Part shown: one piece after another, positions 52,544 to 61,281 of the stretch
How the letters are laid out: each line of letters begins with the position of its first letter
Numbering within the stretch: position 1 is the stretch's first letter
Notes under the pieces: model-generated
Databases searched by the model: none
Told to the model about the DNA's origin: nothing
The model's input: the letters and a program-made list of their open reading frames with translations, nothing else
Assembly: GCF_014873875.1 (NCBI RefSeq)
Contig: NZ_JADBEM010000001.1
Span: 6,696,001-6,760,000, forward strand
DNA: 64,000 nucleotides
From: Actinopolymorpha pittospori
Lineage (GTDB): Bacteria > Actinomycetota > Actinomycetes > Propionibacteriales > Actinopolymorphaceae
Reading direction: 5' to 3'
Made by a program: the position numbers and the translations under genes

Positions 52544-53527
52544 TCAGATCGGCGCCGACAGGGAGAGCGCGAAGTCGCCGGCCGGGTCTGTCCACCACGC
52601 CTCCAGGGAGAGGCCTGCCGCCCGGAGTTCCTCGCGGACCCGCTCCTCCCGGAACTTCGCGGAGATCTCGGTACGGAGTTCCTCGCCCACCTCGAAGGTG
52701 ACGTTCAGGTCCAGATCGGCGACCCGGACCCGCTGCGCCCGGCTGGAGCGCAGCCGCATCTCGATCCACTCCTGCTCGGCGTTCCACAACGCCACGTGCT
52801 CGAACGCCTCCGGGTCGAAGTCGGCGTGCAGGGCGTGGTTGACGACCCGGAGGACGTTGCGGTTGAACTCCGCCGTGACGCCCGACGCGTCGTCGTAGGC
52901 GCGCACCAGGCGGCCCGGGTCCTTCACCAGGTCGGTACCCAGCAGGAGCCGCTCCTGCGGGCGCAGACCGGAACGGAGAGCCGTGAGGAAACGCGCCCGC
53001 TGCGCCGGCGCCAGGTTGCCGATCGTCCCTCCCAGGAAGGCCACCAGCCGGGTGCCCTCCTGCGGAAGAAGCTCCAGGTGGCGCTCGAAGTCGGCGATCA
53101 CCCCGTGCATGGCCATACCGGGATAGTCGACGTGGAGGGACTCGATCGCGCCTCGTAGGGCGCTCTCGCTCACATCGACCGGAATGTAGCGCGCGAGGCG
53201 TCCGATCTCTCGCATCCCGTCCAGCAGCAGCCGGGTCTTGGTCGACGAACCGGACCCGAGCTCGACCAGCGTGTCGGCGTCGGCGAGCTTGGTGATCTCA
53301 GCGGCATAGGTGGCGAGGATGGACTCCTCGGTACGAGTGGGGTAGTACTCCTCGAGTTCGGTGATCTCCTCGAACAGCTCGCTGCCGCGGGCGTCGTAGA
53401 AGTACTTCGGCGGGATGCTCTTCGGCGTGTGATCGAGCCCCTGCCGGACGTCACGGGCGAGGCTCTCCGCGAGATCGGCGCTGGTGAGATACCGGCTGAT
53501 CCTCGGAGCTGTGCGGGGAACGGTCAC
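52544..53527 (-). CDS. egtD: L-histidine N(alpha)-methyltransferase EgtD
   Basis: A 327-residue SAM enzyme that trimethylates histidine to hercynine, the first step of ergothioneine synthesis. Conserved: TPKSIPPKYFYDARGSELFEEIT, EEYYPTRTEESIL, TLVELGSGSSTKTRLLLD (SAM loop), FLGGTIGNL, and FNRNVLRVVNHAL with the histidine-substrate residues. GTG at 53527 is chosen because GGAGG lies five bases upstream; ATG 53539 is a possible longer start. It is last in egtA-egtB-egtC-egtD. Confidence 0.95.
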   Translation of the reverse strand: MTVPRTAPRISRYLTSADLAESLARDVRQGLDHTPKSIPPKYFYDARGSELFEEITELEEYYPTRTEESILATYAAEITKLADADTLVELGSGSSTKTRLLLDGMREIGRLARYIPVDVSESALRGAIESLHVDYPGMAMHGVIADFERHLELLPQEGTRLVAFLGGTIGNLAPAQRARFLTALRSGLRPQERLLLGTDLVKDPGRLVRAYDDASGVTAEFNRNVLRVVNHALHADFDPEAFEHVALWNAEQEWIEMRLRSSRAQRVRVADLDLNVTFEVGEELRTEISAKFREERVREELRAAGLSLEAWWTDPAGDFALSLSAPI

Positions 53528-53581
53528 GCGAACCTCCATCGTCAAGGCAGAACTGCCTGCCGTCGAGTCGGGGTGGGATTC

Positions 53582-54310
53582 CTACAGCGCACTGATCGTG
53601 ACGCCGTGCTGGTCGACCTCGACCAGCGAGTGGGGTGGGACGGGCGCCCAGGCGGGGTCGTCGTCACACGGCTCGGACGCCAACAGCACGCCGTCGGCCG
53701 ACTCGTGCACGAACAGCGTGTCGCCGTACGTCGTACCGGCGATGCGGTGGCCGTCGCTGGCGAGCAGGTTGAGCCGGCCACCACCGACGGCGGCGACGTC
53801 GTGGGTGGCGGAGGCGAGCCCCTCACCAAGCGTCGCGCCCGCCTCCCAGCGGGCCACGGCCAGTCCGAACAGGAGGGCCGAGTCCACCGGAGCGAGCGCG
53901 TCCGGCACCCAGGCTACGTCCTCGCGCAGGGCCTTCCGGGCGAGGCGTAGGTCGGCGAGGACGCCGTTGTGGCTGAACAGCCAGCGCCCGTGGGTGAAAG
54001 GTGCCGCTCCCGACTCCTCGGACGGGAAGCCCGGCGTGGCCGAGCGGACGGCGGCGAGGACACAGGTCGACTCCACCGTCGGGGCGAGGCTCGCGAAGGA
54101 CTGATCGGCCCAAACCGGTTGGGCCCGGCGATAGCGGACGGGTTCTGGACGAACGGGGGTGTACCAGCCGACGCCGTACCCGTCCACGTTGATGGTGCCG
54201 TGTTCCTGGCGCCTGGGCGCGTAGGCCTGCACGGCAAGGGAGTGTGGCGGGTCGAGGACGACGGCCTGCAGGGACCGGGGCCTACCGAGGTAGGCGAGAT
54301 GACGACACAT
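53582..54310 (-). CDS. egtC: Gamma-glutamyl-hercynylcysteine S-oxide amidohydrolase EgtC
   Basis: A 242-residue class II glutamine amidotransferase-fold enzyme. Cys2 right after the initiator Met is the N-terminal nucleophile; EHGTINVDGYGVGWY and WLFSHNGVLADLRLARKAL follow the family. It removes the gamma-glutamyl group from the EgtB product. It starts nine bases after the egtB stop and is followed by egtD. Confidence 0.95.
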   Translation of the reverse strand: MCRHLAYLGRPRSLQAVVLDPPHSLAVQAYAPRRQEHGTINVDGYGVGWYTPVRPEPVRYRRAQPVWADQSFASLAPTVESTCVLAAVRSATPGFPSEESGAAPFTHGRWLFSHNGVLADLRLARKALREDVAWVPDALAPVDSALLFGLAVARWEAGATLGEGLASATHDVAAVGGGRLNLLASDGHRIAGTTYGDTLFVHESADGVLLASEPCDDDPAWAPVPPHSLVEVDQHGVTISAL

Positions 54311-54319
54311 GCGCGGCGC

Positions 54320-55702
54320 CTACGCGTCCCGGGCGCAACGGAAGCCGGCGAAGATCTGCCGCCGGATCGGATAGTCCCAGTTGCGGAACGTCGTACGGCA
54401 CGCGGTCGGGTCACTCGCCCAGGAGCCACCACGTAGCACCTTGTACTCGTTGCCGAAGAAGACCTCGGAGTACTCCCGGTAGGGAAAGACGCAGAAGCCC
54501 GGATGCCCGGTGAAATCGGTCGAGGTCCACTCCCACACGTCGCCGAGCATCTGCCGCGCGCCGACCGGCGAGGCGCCCTCGGGGAACGACCCGACCGGCG
54601 CGGGCCGGTAGCGCCGCTGGCCGAGGTTGGCGCGGGTGGGGTCGGGCGGCTCGTCGCCCCAGGGGAAGCGGTGCTTGGTGCGGCTCACCGGGTCCCAGGA
54701 GGCGGCCTTCTCCCACTCGGTCTCGGTGGGGAGTCGCTTGCCGGCCCAGCGTGCGTAGGCGTCGGCTTCGTACCAGCAGACGTGCTGCACGGGCTCGTCG
54801 TCGGGAAGCTGCTCGACGTGGCCGAAGCGGCGGCGTAGCCACTGGTCGCCCTCGCTCACCCAGAACGCCGGCGCGCGTTTGCCGGAGGTGCACCGCCACT
54901 CCCAGCCGGCCGGGCTCCACCAGCGCTCCTGGTCGTAGCCACCGTCGGCGATGAACGCGCGGTAGGCGGCGTTGGAGACCGGCATGGTGTCGATCCAGAA
55001 CGCCGGCAGCGAGACGGTGTGGGCGGGGCGCTCGTTGTCCAGGGCCCAGGTGTCGGTGGAGGTGCCCATCACGAAGTCACCCGCCTCCACCAGGACCTCC
55101 GCCGGCAGCACGCGGTCGTCACGTGGGGCGGGGTCCTGGTCGGTCGCGGGAAAGACCGGTGCGCCTCGCCTGAGCTGGTGGGTCGCGAGCATCGTCTCGT
55201 CGTGCTGGTGCTCGTGCTGGATCACCATGCGGTAGACGAAGCCGGCGTCGAGCAGCGGCCGGTCAGGGGAGAGCCGGATGGTTTCGAGGGAGTGGAGTAC
55301 CTTGCGCCGGACGAGACCGATGTAGTCCTGCGCCTCGGCGGGGGAGAGCAGCGGCAGGGTCGGGCGCTCTGACCGGGGATGCTCGAACGCGTCGTACAGG
55401 TCGTCGATCTCCGGCCGCATCGGATCGATCCCGGCGGCGGCACGCAGCAGCCACAGCTCCTCGTAGTTGCCGACGTGCGCGAGATCCCAGACCAGGGGAG
55501 ACATCAGCCGCGAGTGCTGGGCGGTGAGCTCGGCGTGGTCGAGCACGTCGGTGGTGAGCCCGAGACTTCGGTCGCGGACACGTTCGAGTTCGGCCGCCAC
55601 CAGCGCCTTGAACGTGTCGATGTCGGCCTCGCCGGCCTCGGTGAGCAGACCGGTGCTGATCGGCTGGCCGATGGGGTGGGGGTGTTGGTCCTCGGTTGTC
55701 AT
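54320..55702 (-). CDS. egtB: Hercynine sulfoxide synthase EgtB
   Basis: A 460-residue non-haem iron oxygenase that couples hercynine with gamma-glutamyl-cysteine. The DinB_2 domain at the N terminus supplies the iron ligands (one His in the LMSPLVWDLAHVGNYEELW segment, and the pair in IQHEHQHDETML), and the FGE-sulfatase-like domain (YEADAYARWAGKRLPTETEWEKAA, GDVWEWTSTDF, VLRGGSWASDP) is C-terminal. ATG at 55702 is preferred; the upstream extension is proline/arginine-rich shadow sequence. It lies 67 bp after egtA. Confidence 0.95.
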   Translation of the reverse strand: MTTEDQHPHPIGQPISTGLLTEAGEADIDTFKALVAAELERVRDRSLGLTTDVLDHAELTAQHSRLMSPLVWDLAHVGNYEELWLLRAAAGIDPMRPEIDDLYDAFEHPRSERPTLPLLSPAEAQDYIGLVRRKVLHSLETIRLSPDRPLLDAGFVYRMVIQHEHQHDETMLATHQLRRGAPVFPATDQDPAPRDDRVLPAEVLVEAGDFVMGTSTDTWALDNERPAHTVSLPAFWIDTMPVSNAAYRAFIADGGYDQERWWSPAGWEWRCTSGKRAPAFWVSEGDQWLRRRFGHVEQLPDDEPVQHVCWYEADAYARWAGKRLPTETEWEKAASWDPVSRTKHRFPWGDEPPDPTRANLGQRRYRPAPVGSFPEGASPVGARQMLGDVWEWTSTDFTGHPGFCVFPYREYSEVFFGNEYKVLRGGSWASDPTACRTTFRNWDYPIRRQIFAGFRCARDA

Positions 55703-55769
55703 CGCGTGGCTCCTCCCTGGCGGGGTTCGGGCAAGGGGGTGGTCGAACGGCGCGTCGCGGTCATGCGGG

Positions 55770-57131
55770 TCACGAGACGTGCCGAAGCGGATCGAGGTCG
55801 TCGTCGGCGGGACATCGCCGGCGTAGGACGTAGCGGAGTCGGTAGGACTCCACCAGGTCGATGAGGGCCGGGTCAGCGCCCTGGCGGTGCAGCGCGTCCA
55901 GCGCCGCCTCGAAGCAGCACTGGGCGGCCCGGGCCAGACCGGGATGGTCCAGGCCGTTGCGGGCGGCGTTCCACCAGGCGTCGGCCACCGGCTCCACGGC
56001 GGCGAGGGCGCGTTCACCCGCGCGGGGGTCGTCGACCAGCGCGGTGAGGACGGCGACCGCCACCGGCCAGTACTCCGCCGGCTGGTTGTCGAGGTAGCGC
56101 ACCTCGAACCACCCCCGCGGTCGGACCGGCGGGAACAGCGTCGTGAGGTGGTAGTCGAGGTCCTGGGCGGTCGGCCTGCCGTAGGTGTGACCGTTGACGC
56201 CCGAGACGTGACGGCCACCGCCGACGGCGCTGGTGGCGGCGAGAGTGGCGGCCGCCTCCGCGTTGCCCTCGTTGCCCTCGTGAGCGGGGACCGAGGACAG
56301 GCCGGTGGTGCCGTGGTGGGCGCAACCGGTGGAGTCGTGTCCGGCGCCGTCGAGGTGCAGCCACTGGCGGAAGGTCAGGCCTGGGTCGGCGTGCCAGTCG
56401 CTGCCACGCCGACGCATCATCAACGGCGCGTCCAGGGCGTAGTCGGTCCAGGCCGTGATCGGGTCGGGCCCCTGCGCCGGCCGGGTGCGGCGTGGGTCGA
56501 GCCGCTGCCAGACGGCCTGCCGGGCGGACTTCCAGCCGGTCAGCCGGCCGGCGTGCCGTGGTGAGTTGGCGAAGGCGGCCACCAGGGTGGGGCCGACCGC
56601 GTGCAGGATCTGCCAGCGCCGGCGGATGTCGTCGAGGTCGGCGCCGGCGTCGACGTTGACCTGGAGCGAAGCGGTACAGCACATCATCAACCGGCCTTCG
56701 GGGCCACGCCGGTCGAAGTAGGCCTCCATCGCGGTGTAGCGCGGGTCGGTGAGCTGGCGTCGGGGCCCGCGGAACGGATCGATCGCGGTCCAGAGCATCG
56801 TGAGATCAAGGCCGGCCAGGACCGCCTCCACGTGGCCGATGTCGGCCTGGAGTGCCCTCCAGCAGGCGTCCACACCCACCGCGGGCGCGGAGCTCAGCTC
56901 CAGCTGCCCGCCGGGTTCGAAGGTGATGCTGCTGCCGCCCGGTAGGGGACCGGCCTGGTCCAGGGCGGTGCGCATGAGGTCGATGGGAACGGGTCGACGA
57001 GGGTGCCGTGGCGAGGTGACGAGCCACTCGATCTCGGCGCCGACCGTGGTCGGTGGCCCGGTCTTGAAGCAGATGGTGCCGATATGCCCGTGTACGGAAT
57101 CACATGAGACAACCTGTGCCGTCCCGGCCAT
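55770..57131 (-). CDS. egtA: Glutamate-cysteine ligase EgtA
   Basis: A 453-residue ATP-dependent ligase that makes gamma-glutamyl-cysteine for EgtB. Family features: GAEIEWLVTSP, SSITFEPGGQLELSSAP, DPRYTAMEAYFDRRGPEGRLMMCCTASLQVNVD cut as MEAYFDRRGPEGRLMM and CTASLQVNVD, and RGWFEVRYLDNQP near the end. Residues 262-318 form a Gly/His/Ala-rich insertion not expected between the FRQWL and LDYHLTTLFPP blocks. It is the first gene of egtABCD; egtE, the last pathway enzyme, is not in the window. Confidence 0.93.
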   Translation of the reverse strand: MAGTAQVVSCDSVHGHIGTICFKTGPPTTVGAEIEWLVTSPRHPRRPVPIDLMRTALDQAGPLPGGSSITFEPGGQLELSSAPAVGVDACWRALQADIGHVEAVLAGLDLTMLWTAIDPFRGPRRQLTDPRYTAMEAYFDRRGPEGRLMMCCTASLQVNVDAGADLDDIRRRWQILHAVGPTLVAAFANSPRHAGRLTGWKSARQAVWQRLDPRRTRPAQGPDPITAWTDYALDAPLMMRRRGSDWHADPGLTFRQWLHLDGAGHDSTGCAHHGTTGLSSVPAHEGNEGNAEAAATLAATSAVGGGRHVSGVNGHTYGRPTAQDLDYHLTTLFPPVRPRGWFEVRYLDNQPAEYWPVAVAVLTALVDDPRAGERALAAVEPVADAWWNAARNGLDHPGLARAAQCCFEAALDALHRQGADPALIDLVESYRLRYVLRRRCPADDDLDPLRHVS

Positions 57132-57438
57132 TGGTTCCTCCTGGGATCGCGCCGGTCAGGATTCTGCCCTGTCCAAGCCCTCGCTAACGCCGTCATCCGA
57201 TCCTCGCGCGGACCACCCCCAGGGCCAAAGGCACTGAGGGGCTTGTCACATCGGGTGACGACACGCCGGACTGGTGCTTTCCCGGGCCAGTACCTCGAGT
57301 TCATCCGTCGGCGGCCAGGACGACACTTTCGGGACGCCGCCGAATCTCCGCGCCCGGACACAGCTCACCACCGGCACGTCCGGGTGCGGGCCGCGTCGCC
57401 CGCGCCCGGACGGACCTGGTGGTTTCGCGTCGCCCGGA
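57132..57438. other. Leader region of the egt operon, no gene seen
   Basis: No gene is supported in these 307 bp; overlapping frames are low-complexity. It should contain the egtA promoter. TTCCTCC just upstream of egtA (plus strand) is the ribosome binding site on the minus strand (GGAGGAA). A small dyad, GTCAC-ATCGG-GTGAC, lies near 57243-57257; significance unknown. Confidence 0.4.
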
Positions 57439-58002
57439 CTACCGGGCCCGCGAGCGCGGCCGGGTCGCGCCGTTGCGGCTCCGGCCCTGCCGGGCTGGTG
57501 CCTGCTCGCCCCGCTGGGCCTGCGCCCGCTGGCCGCGGCCACCGCGCATCCGGCGTTCCACGACGTACGTGCCGATCGCGACGACGCCCGCTACCGGCCA
57601 CTCCACGACACCGAGCGCGGCGACGGCGGCGAGTCCGCCGTACCAGAGGAACCGTCCGGACCGGTCGTTCAGGGACACATGCGGCACAGGTACGTGCGGC
57701 ATGTGCACCTCGGGCATGTGCATCTCCGGCATGTGCATGCCAGGCATATGGATGTCGGGCATGTGCATGCCGGCCAGGCGGCTTTCGCCCCGGCCGGTCC
57801 TGCGCCGGGTCGGCTGCTTCTTCGCGACCGGAGCGGCGGTCTTCCTGGCGCCCGTGGCGGTCTTCTTCGCGGCCGTCTTGCGGGTGGCCTGCTTGCTGGT
57901 GGTCTTCCTGGCGCCCGCTCGGGTCGTCGGCTGGCGGGGCGTACGGCGACCGGCGGGTCGCGTCGTCCGTGGTCGGGTCGAGCGGCGGGTTGTTTCGGTC
58001 AT
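57439..58002 (-). CDS. Basic membrane protein with His-Met-Pro repeats
   Basis: A 187-residue protein in four parts: residues 1-76 Arg/Lys/Thr/Ala-rich, like the tail of bacterial H1 histones (SKQATRKTAAKKTATGARKT); residues 79-109 with six HMP units (pattern HMP-x-hydrophobic) ending in PHVPVPHV; one transmembrane helix (about 118-146, WYGGLAAVAALGVVEWPVAG); and an Arg/Gln-rich tail. The helix with ALGVVEWPVA matches an uncharacterised actinomycete group. It may attach DNA or RNA to the membrane, and the His-Met cluster may bind copper or another soft metal. It is minus-strand, 307 bp upstream of egtA. Function inferred only. Confidence 0.75.
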   Translation of the reverse strand: MTETTRRSTRPRTTRPAGRRTPRQPTTRAGARKTTSKQATRKTAAKKTATGARKTAAPVAKKQPTRRRTGRGESRLAGMHMPDIHMPGMHMPEMHMPEVHMPHVPVPHVSLNDRSGRFLWYGGLAAVAALGVVEWPVAGVVAIGTYVVERRMRGGRGQRAQAQRGEQAPARQGRSRNGATRPRSRAR

Positions 58003-58228
58003 ACCTATCCCCCCTCGCGTTCCCCATCCTTTTGCGGTCCGGCGAGGCGACCGTAGGGCCGAAGGTCCCGGGGCAGGGATCGAGGGTTGTCGGCGGCTCG
58101 ATCCGCCGAGTCCGGCCGGCCGTCGACGGGGCTGCCGGCGAGGACGGAGCAAGATCAACGCCCGGTGGATCGGGGTGGTTCCCGCCTCGACCAGCGTCTG
58201 GATCCGCGGGGCCGTAGGCTTCCTCCCC

Positions 58229-59212
58229 GTGGAAGAACGAATTCTCGGACGAACGGGTCGCAAGGTGGGCGCCGTGGGCCTCGGTGCCTGGCAACTGGGC
58301 GCCGACTGGGGTGAGGTCAGCGAGGCCGAGGCACTTTCGATTCTGAACGCCGCGGTCGACGCCGGCGTCACCTTCATCGACACCGCCGACGTCTACGGCG
58401 ACGGCCGCAGCGAACGCGTCATCGGCCGCCTGCTCCGCCAGCGGCCCGAGGCCGACCTGATGGTCGCGACCAAGATGGGGCGCCGGGCTCCGTTGGACCC
58501 GAGCGAGCACAACCTGGACAACTACCGCGCCTGGACCGACCGGTCGCGGGAGAACCTCGGCGTCGAGCGGCTCGACCTGGTGCAGCTGCACTGCCCGCCG
58601 ACTCCCGTCTACTCCTCCGACGCGGTCTACGACGCCCTCGACACCCTGGTCGAGGAGGGCCGCATCGCGGCGTACGGCGTGAGCGTGGAGACCTGCGCGG
58701 AGGCCCTCACGGCGATCGCGCGGCCCGGGGTCGCGACGGTCCAGATCATCCTCAACGCGTTCCGGTGCAAGCCGCTGGAGGAGGTGCTTCCGGCCGCCGT
58801 CCGTGCGGGCGTGGGCATCATCGCGCGGGTGCCGCTGGCGAGCGGGCTGCTGTCGGGGAAGTACGACGCGACGACCGAGTTCGCCGCTGACGACCACCGC
58901 ACCTACAACCGGGACGGGTCGGCGTTCGACGTGGGCGAGACCTTCGCGGGGGTCGACTTCGCCACCGGTGTCGAGGCGGCGAGCCGGCTGGAGCCGCTCG
59001 TGCCGCCGAAGGCCGCGCTGTCCCAGGTCGCGTTGCGGTGGGTGCTCGACCAGCTCGGCCTCAGTGTCGTGATCCCCGGTGCTCGTAACCCGGTCCAGGT
59101 CTGGTCCAACGCCAGCGCGGCCGACCTGCCCCGGCTCTCGCCCGGTGCGCACGACGAGATCCGGGCGGTCTACGACGAGCTGATCCGGCCGCAGGTCCAC
59201 GACCGCTGGTAG
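58229..59212 (+). CDS. Aldo/keto reductase
   Basis: A 327-residue NADPH-dependent carbonyl reductase with the (beta/alpha)8 AKR fold. The catalytic set is visible: Asp and Tyr in FIDTADVYGDGRSE, Lys in LMVATKMGR and His in LVQLHCPPTP; the cofactor region is VVIPGARNPVQVWSN. GTG at 58229 is preceded by TAGGCT eight bases upstream (leaderless type), so the long open extension upstream is rejected. The gap 58003-58228 has no gene. It is convergent with the acyl-CoA dehydrogenase gene. Substrate unknown. Confidence 0.9.
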   Translation: MEERILGRTGRKVGAVGLGAWQLGADWGEVSEAEALSILNAAVDAGVTFIDTADVYGDGRSERVIGRLLRQRPEADLMVATKMGRRAPLDPSEHNLDNYRAWTDRSRENLGVERLDLVQLHCPPTPVYSSDAVYDALDTLVEEGRIAAYGVSVETCAEALTAIARPGVATVQIILNAFRCKPLEEVLPAAVRAGVGIIARVPLASGLLSGKYDATTEFAADDHRTYNRDGSAFDVGETFAGVDFATGVEAASRLEPLVPPKAALSQVALRWVLDQLGLSVVIPGARNPVQVWSNASAADLPRLSPGAHDEIRAVYDELIRPQVHDRW

Positions 59213-59249
59213 GGGGTTTAGCTGGTAGGGGTTCAGCTGGTAGGGGTCA
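59205..59249 (+). repeat. Three tandem 14-16-bp repeats over a stop codon
   Basis: GCTGGTAGGGG followed by GTTTA, TTCA or TCA occurs at 59205-59220, 59221-59235 and 59236-59249. The first copy holds the Trp-stop of the aldo/keto reductase; the last holds the stop of the convergent acyl-CoA dehydrogenase. It looks like local duplication by slippage. Confidence 0.8.
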
Positions 59250-60434
59250 GCGGAAGGCCGACAGGCCGGTGATGGCCTCCCCGAGCACCAGGGTGTGTAC
59301 CTCGGTGGTGCCCTCGTAGGTGAGCACCGACTCGAGGTTGTTGGCATGCCGCAGCACGGGGTACTCGAGCGAGATTCCGTTGGCACCGAGAATGGTCCGC
59401 GCCTCCCGGGCGATGTCCAGTGCGACCCTGACGTTGTTGAGCTTGCCGAAGCTCACCTGGTCGGGGCGAAGCTCGCCGGCGTCCTTGCGGCGGCCGAGGT
59501 GGAGCGCGAGCAGGAGCCCCTTGTTCAGCTCGAGCGCCATGTCGACGAGTTTGTGCTGGGTGAGCTGGAACGCGCCGATGGGCCTGCCGAACTGCTCGCG
59601 TTCGCGGGCGTAGCGAAGCGCCGTCTCGAAACAGGTCCGGGCCGCGCCGAGGGCGCCCCACACGATCCCGAACCTCGCCTCGTTGAGGCAGGCGAGGGGC
59701 GCCCGCAGGCCGGTGGCCTCGGGGAGCTGTGCGTCGGCTGGAAGTTCGCAGTCCTCGAACACCAACTCGGAGGTGACCGAGGCGCGGAGTGAGAGTTTGT
59801 GGCGGATGTCGCGGGTCGTGAATCCCGCGGTTCCCCTGGGGACGCAGAAGCCGCGAACCCCCTCATCCGTGCGGGCCCAGACGACGGCGACGTCGGCGAT
59901 ACCGCCGTTCGTGATCCACATCTTGGTCCCGTTGAGCACCCACCCTCCGCTCGTGCGCCGTGCCGTGGTCGCCATGGCGGAGGGATCGCTGCCATGGTCG
60001 GGTTCGGTCAGGCCGAAGCAGCCGATCGCCTCGCCGGCTGCCATCCGGGGAAGCCACTCCTGCTTCTGCGCCTCCGACCCGAAGCGCCACAGGGCGAACA
60101 TCGCGAGGGAGCCCTGGACGGACACGAAGCTGCGCAGGGCGCTGTCGACCGCCTCCAGTTCCAGGCAGGCCAGGCCGTAGCTCACGGCGTTGGTCCCCGC
60201 GCAGCCGTACCCCGTGAGGTGCATGCCCAGCAGCCCCAGCTTCGCGAAGCGGGGAACCAGGGCGGTCGGGAACTCCGCCTGTTCGAACCAGGTGCCGACA
60301 TGCGGCTCCGCGTGTTCCCGCACCGTGCGACGCACGGTGTCCTGGATCGCGCGTTCCTCGTCGCTGAGGAGAGCGGAGGCGTCGAGCAGGTCGCTGGGGT
60401 CGAGGGGTCCGGTGGACCGGGAGGCGCGGCTCAT
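59247..60434 (-). CDS. Acyl-CoA dehydrogenase, glutaryl-CoA type
   Basis: A 395-residue flavoenzyme. Family signatures are FGLTEPDHGSDP (FAD and substrate loop), WVLNGTKMWITNGGIADVAVVWA and ITLGA-like ARTILGANGISLEYPVLRH, with the catalytic glutamate in LTYEGTTEVHTLVLG. The RHANNLESVLTYEGT block is typical of glutaryl-CoA dehydrogenase (lysine and tryptophan breakdown), although the short-chain specificity is inferred. ATG at 60434 is chosen; the frame upstream is proline-rich. Single gene, convergent with the aldo/keto reductase. Confidence 0.9.
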   Translation of the reverse strand: MSRASRSTGPLDPSDLLDASALLSDEERAIQDTVRRTVREHAEPHVGTWFEQAEFPTALVPRFAKLGLLGMHLTGYGCAGTNAVSYGLACLELEAVDSALRSFVSVQGSLAMFALWRFGSEAQKQEWLPRMAAGEAIGCFGLTEPDHGSDPSAMATTARRTSGGWVLNGTKMWITNGGIADVAVVWARTDEGVRGFCVPRGTAGFTTRDIRHKLSLRASVTSELVFEDCELPADAQLPEATGLRAPLACLNEARFGIVWGALGAARTCFETALRYAREREQFGRPIGAFQLTQHKLVDMALELNKGLLLALHLGRRKDAGELRPDQVSFGKLNNVRVALDIAREARTILGANGISLEYPVLRHANNLESVLTYEGTTEVHTLVLGEAITGLSAFR

Positions 60435-60712
60435 GGCCCCGATCTTCGCAGCCCGCTCGAGGTGGTGTCCCAATGACGGGGTGGCCGCGTCGGCCCGGAC
60501 GGGTCCGGGCGGGTCGCTCGGGTCGTTCTCCCCGGGTGAGGTTTCCGGGCGTGGTTCCGGGTGCGTTATCGCGGAGGGACCCTGGGTATCACCCGCTCTG
60601 GGGGAGGGCCAGCACCTCGACAGCACCAGTTCGGCGCCGACCCGCGTTCCGCCGACAGGCCGTCGACCGCCTTCGGGCGCGGTTCGCCGGGCGACCAGGG
60701 AGAGAGCACGTC

Positions 60713-61276
60713 ATGAGCAACCGAGCAGGACTCACCGTCCGGGCGGCGTCGGACCGGACGCGGCCGCACCGGGCCTCGCTGTCGCGGACCGGCCTGGTCC
60801 CGTTCGCGGCTGCCCTGCTGTGCGCACTCGTCGCGGCTGGTTGTGCCGGACCGACCGACTCCACGCCCTCCGCGAGTCCGAACGCGACCGGGGCGGCACC
60901 CACCCCCACGCCCAAACCCGCGAGCGCCGCGTTCTGCGCCCAGGCCCGGAAGCTGCAGACCTCGCTCGGCGCGCTCGGGAAGATCGACATCCGGGACACG
61001 GGCGTCGACGGGGTGGAGGACAAGGTGAAGCAGGTGCGTACCGACCTCGACGGGTTGGAGTCGGCCGCCTCGGCGGGGTGGAAGCCGGAGATCAACGCCC
61101 TGTCCAGCGCCTTGACCGGGCTCGGGACCGCGGTCGAGGAGCTCGGCGAGTCCGAGTCGTCCGGGACGTCCTCAGCCTCACCCTCGATGGACGGGATCGC
61201 CCCCGCCGCCGTGCGTGTCGCCACCTCGGCTGAGGCACTGCGATCGACGATCACGGCGAGCTGCCCGAAGCGGTAG
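60713..61276 (+). CDS. Small lipoprotein of unknown function
   Basis: A 187-residue exported lipoprotein: a signal helix (GLVPFAAALLCALVAAG) ending in a lipobox with Cys44 (VAAGC), a Thr/Pro/Ser linker, then a helical domain from about residue 72 (FCAQARKLQTSLGALGKID) with two conserved-looking cysteines (AFCAQ and ITASCPKR) that could form a disulfide. No known domain was recognised. It ends six bases from the convergent TetR gene. The upstream gap 60435-60712 has no gene. Confidence 0.8.
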   Translation: MSNRAGLTVRAASDRTRPHRASLSRTGLVPFAAALLCALVAAGCAGPTDSTPSASPNATGAAPTPTPKPASAAFCAQARKLQTSLGALGKIDIRDTGVDGVEDKVKQVRTDLDGLESAASAGWKPEINALSSALTGLGTAVEELGESESSGTSSASPSMDGIAPAAVRVATSAEALRSTITASCPKR

Positions 61277-61281
61277 GCGGG

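Noticed and set aside
58057..58070. GGGCCGAAGGTCCC resembling a DosR-type box
   Set aside because: The arms are not fully symmetrical, no hypoxia genes are adjacent, and spacing to a promoter is unclear.
57419..58228. Upstream extension of the aldo/keto reductase frame
   Set aside because: Antisense to the HMP-repeat protein; a leaderless promoter marks GTG 58229 as the start.
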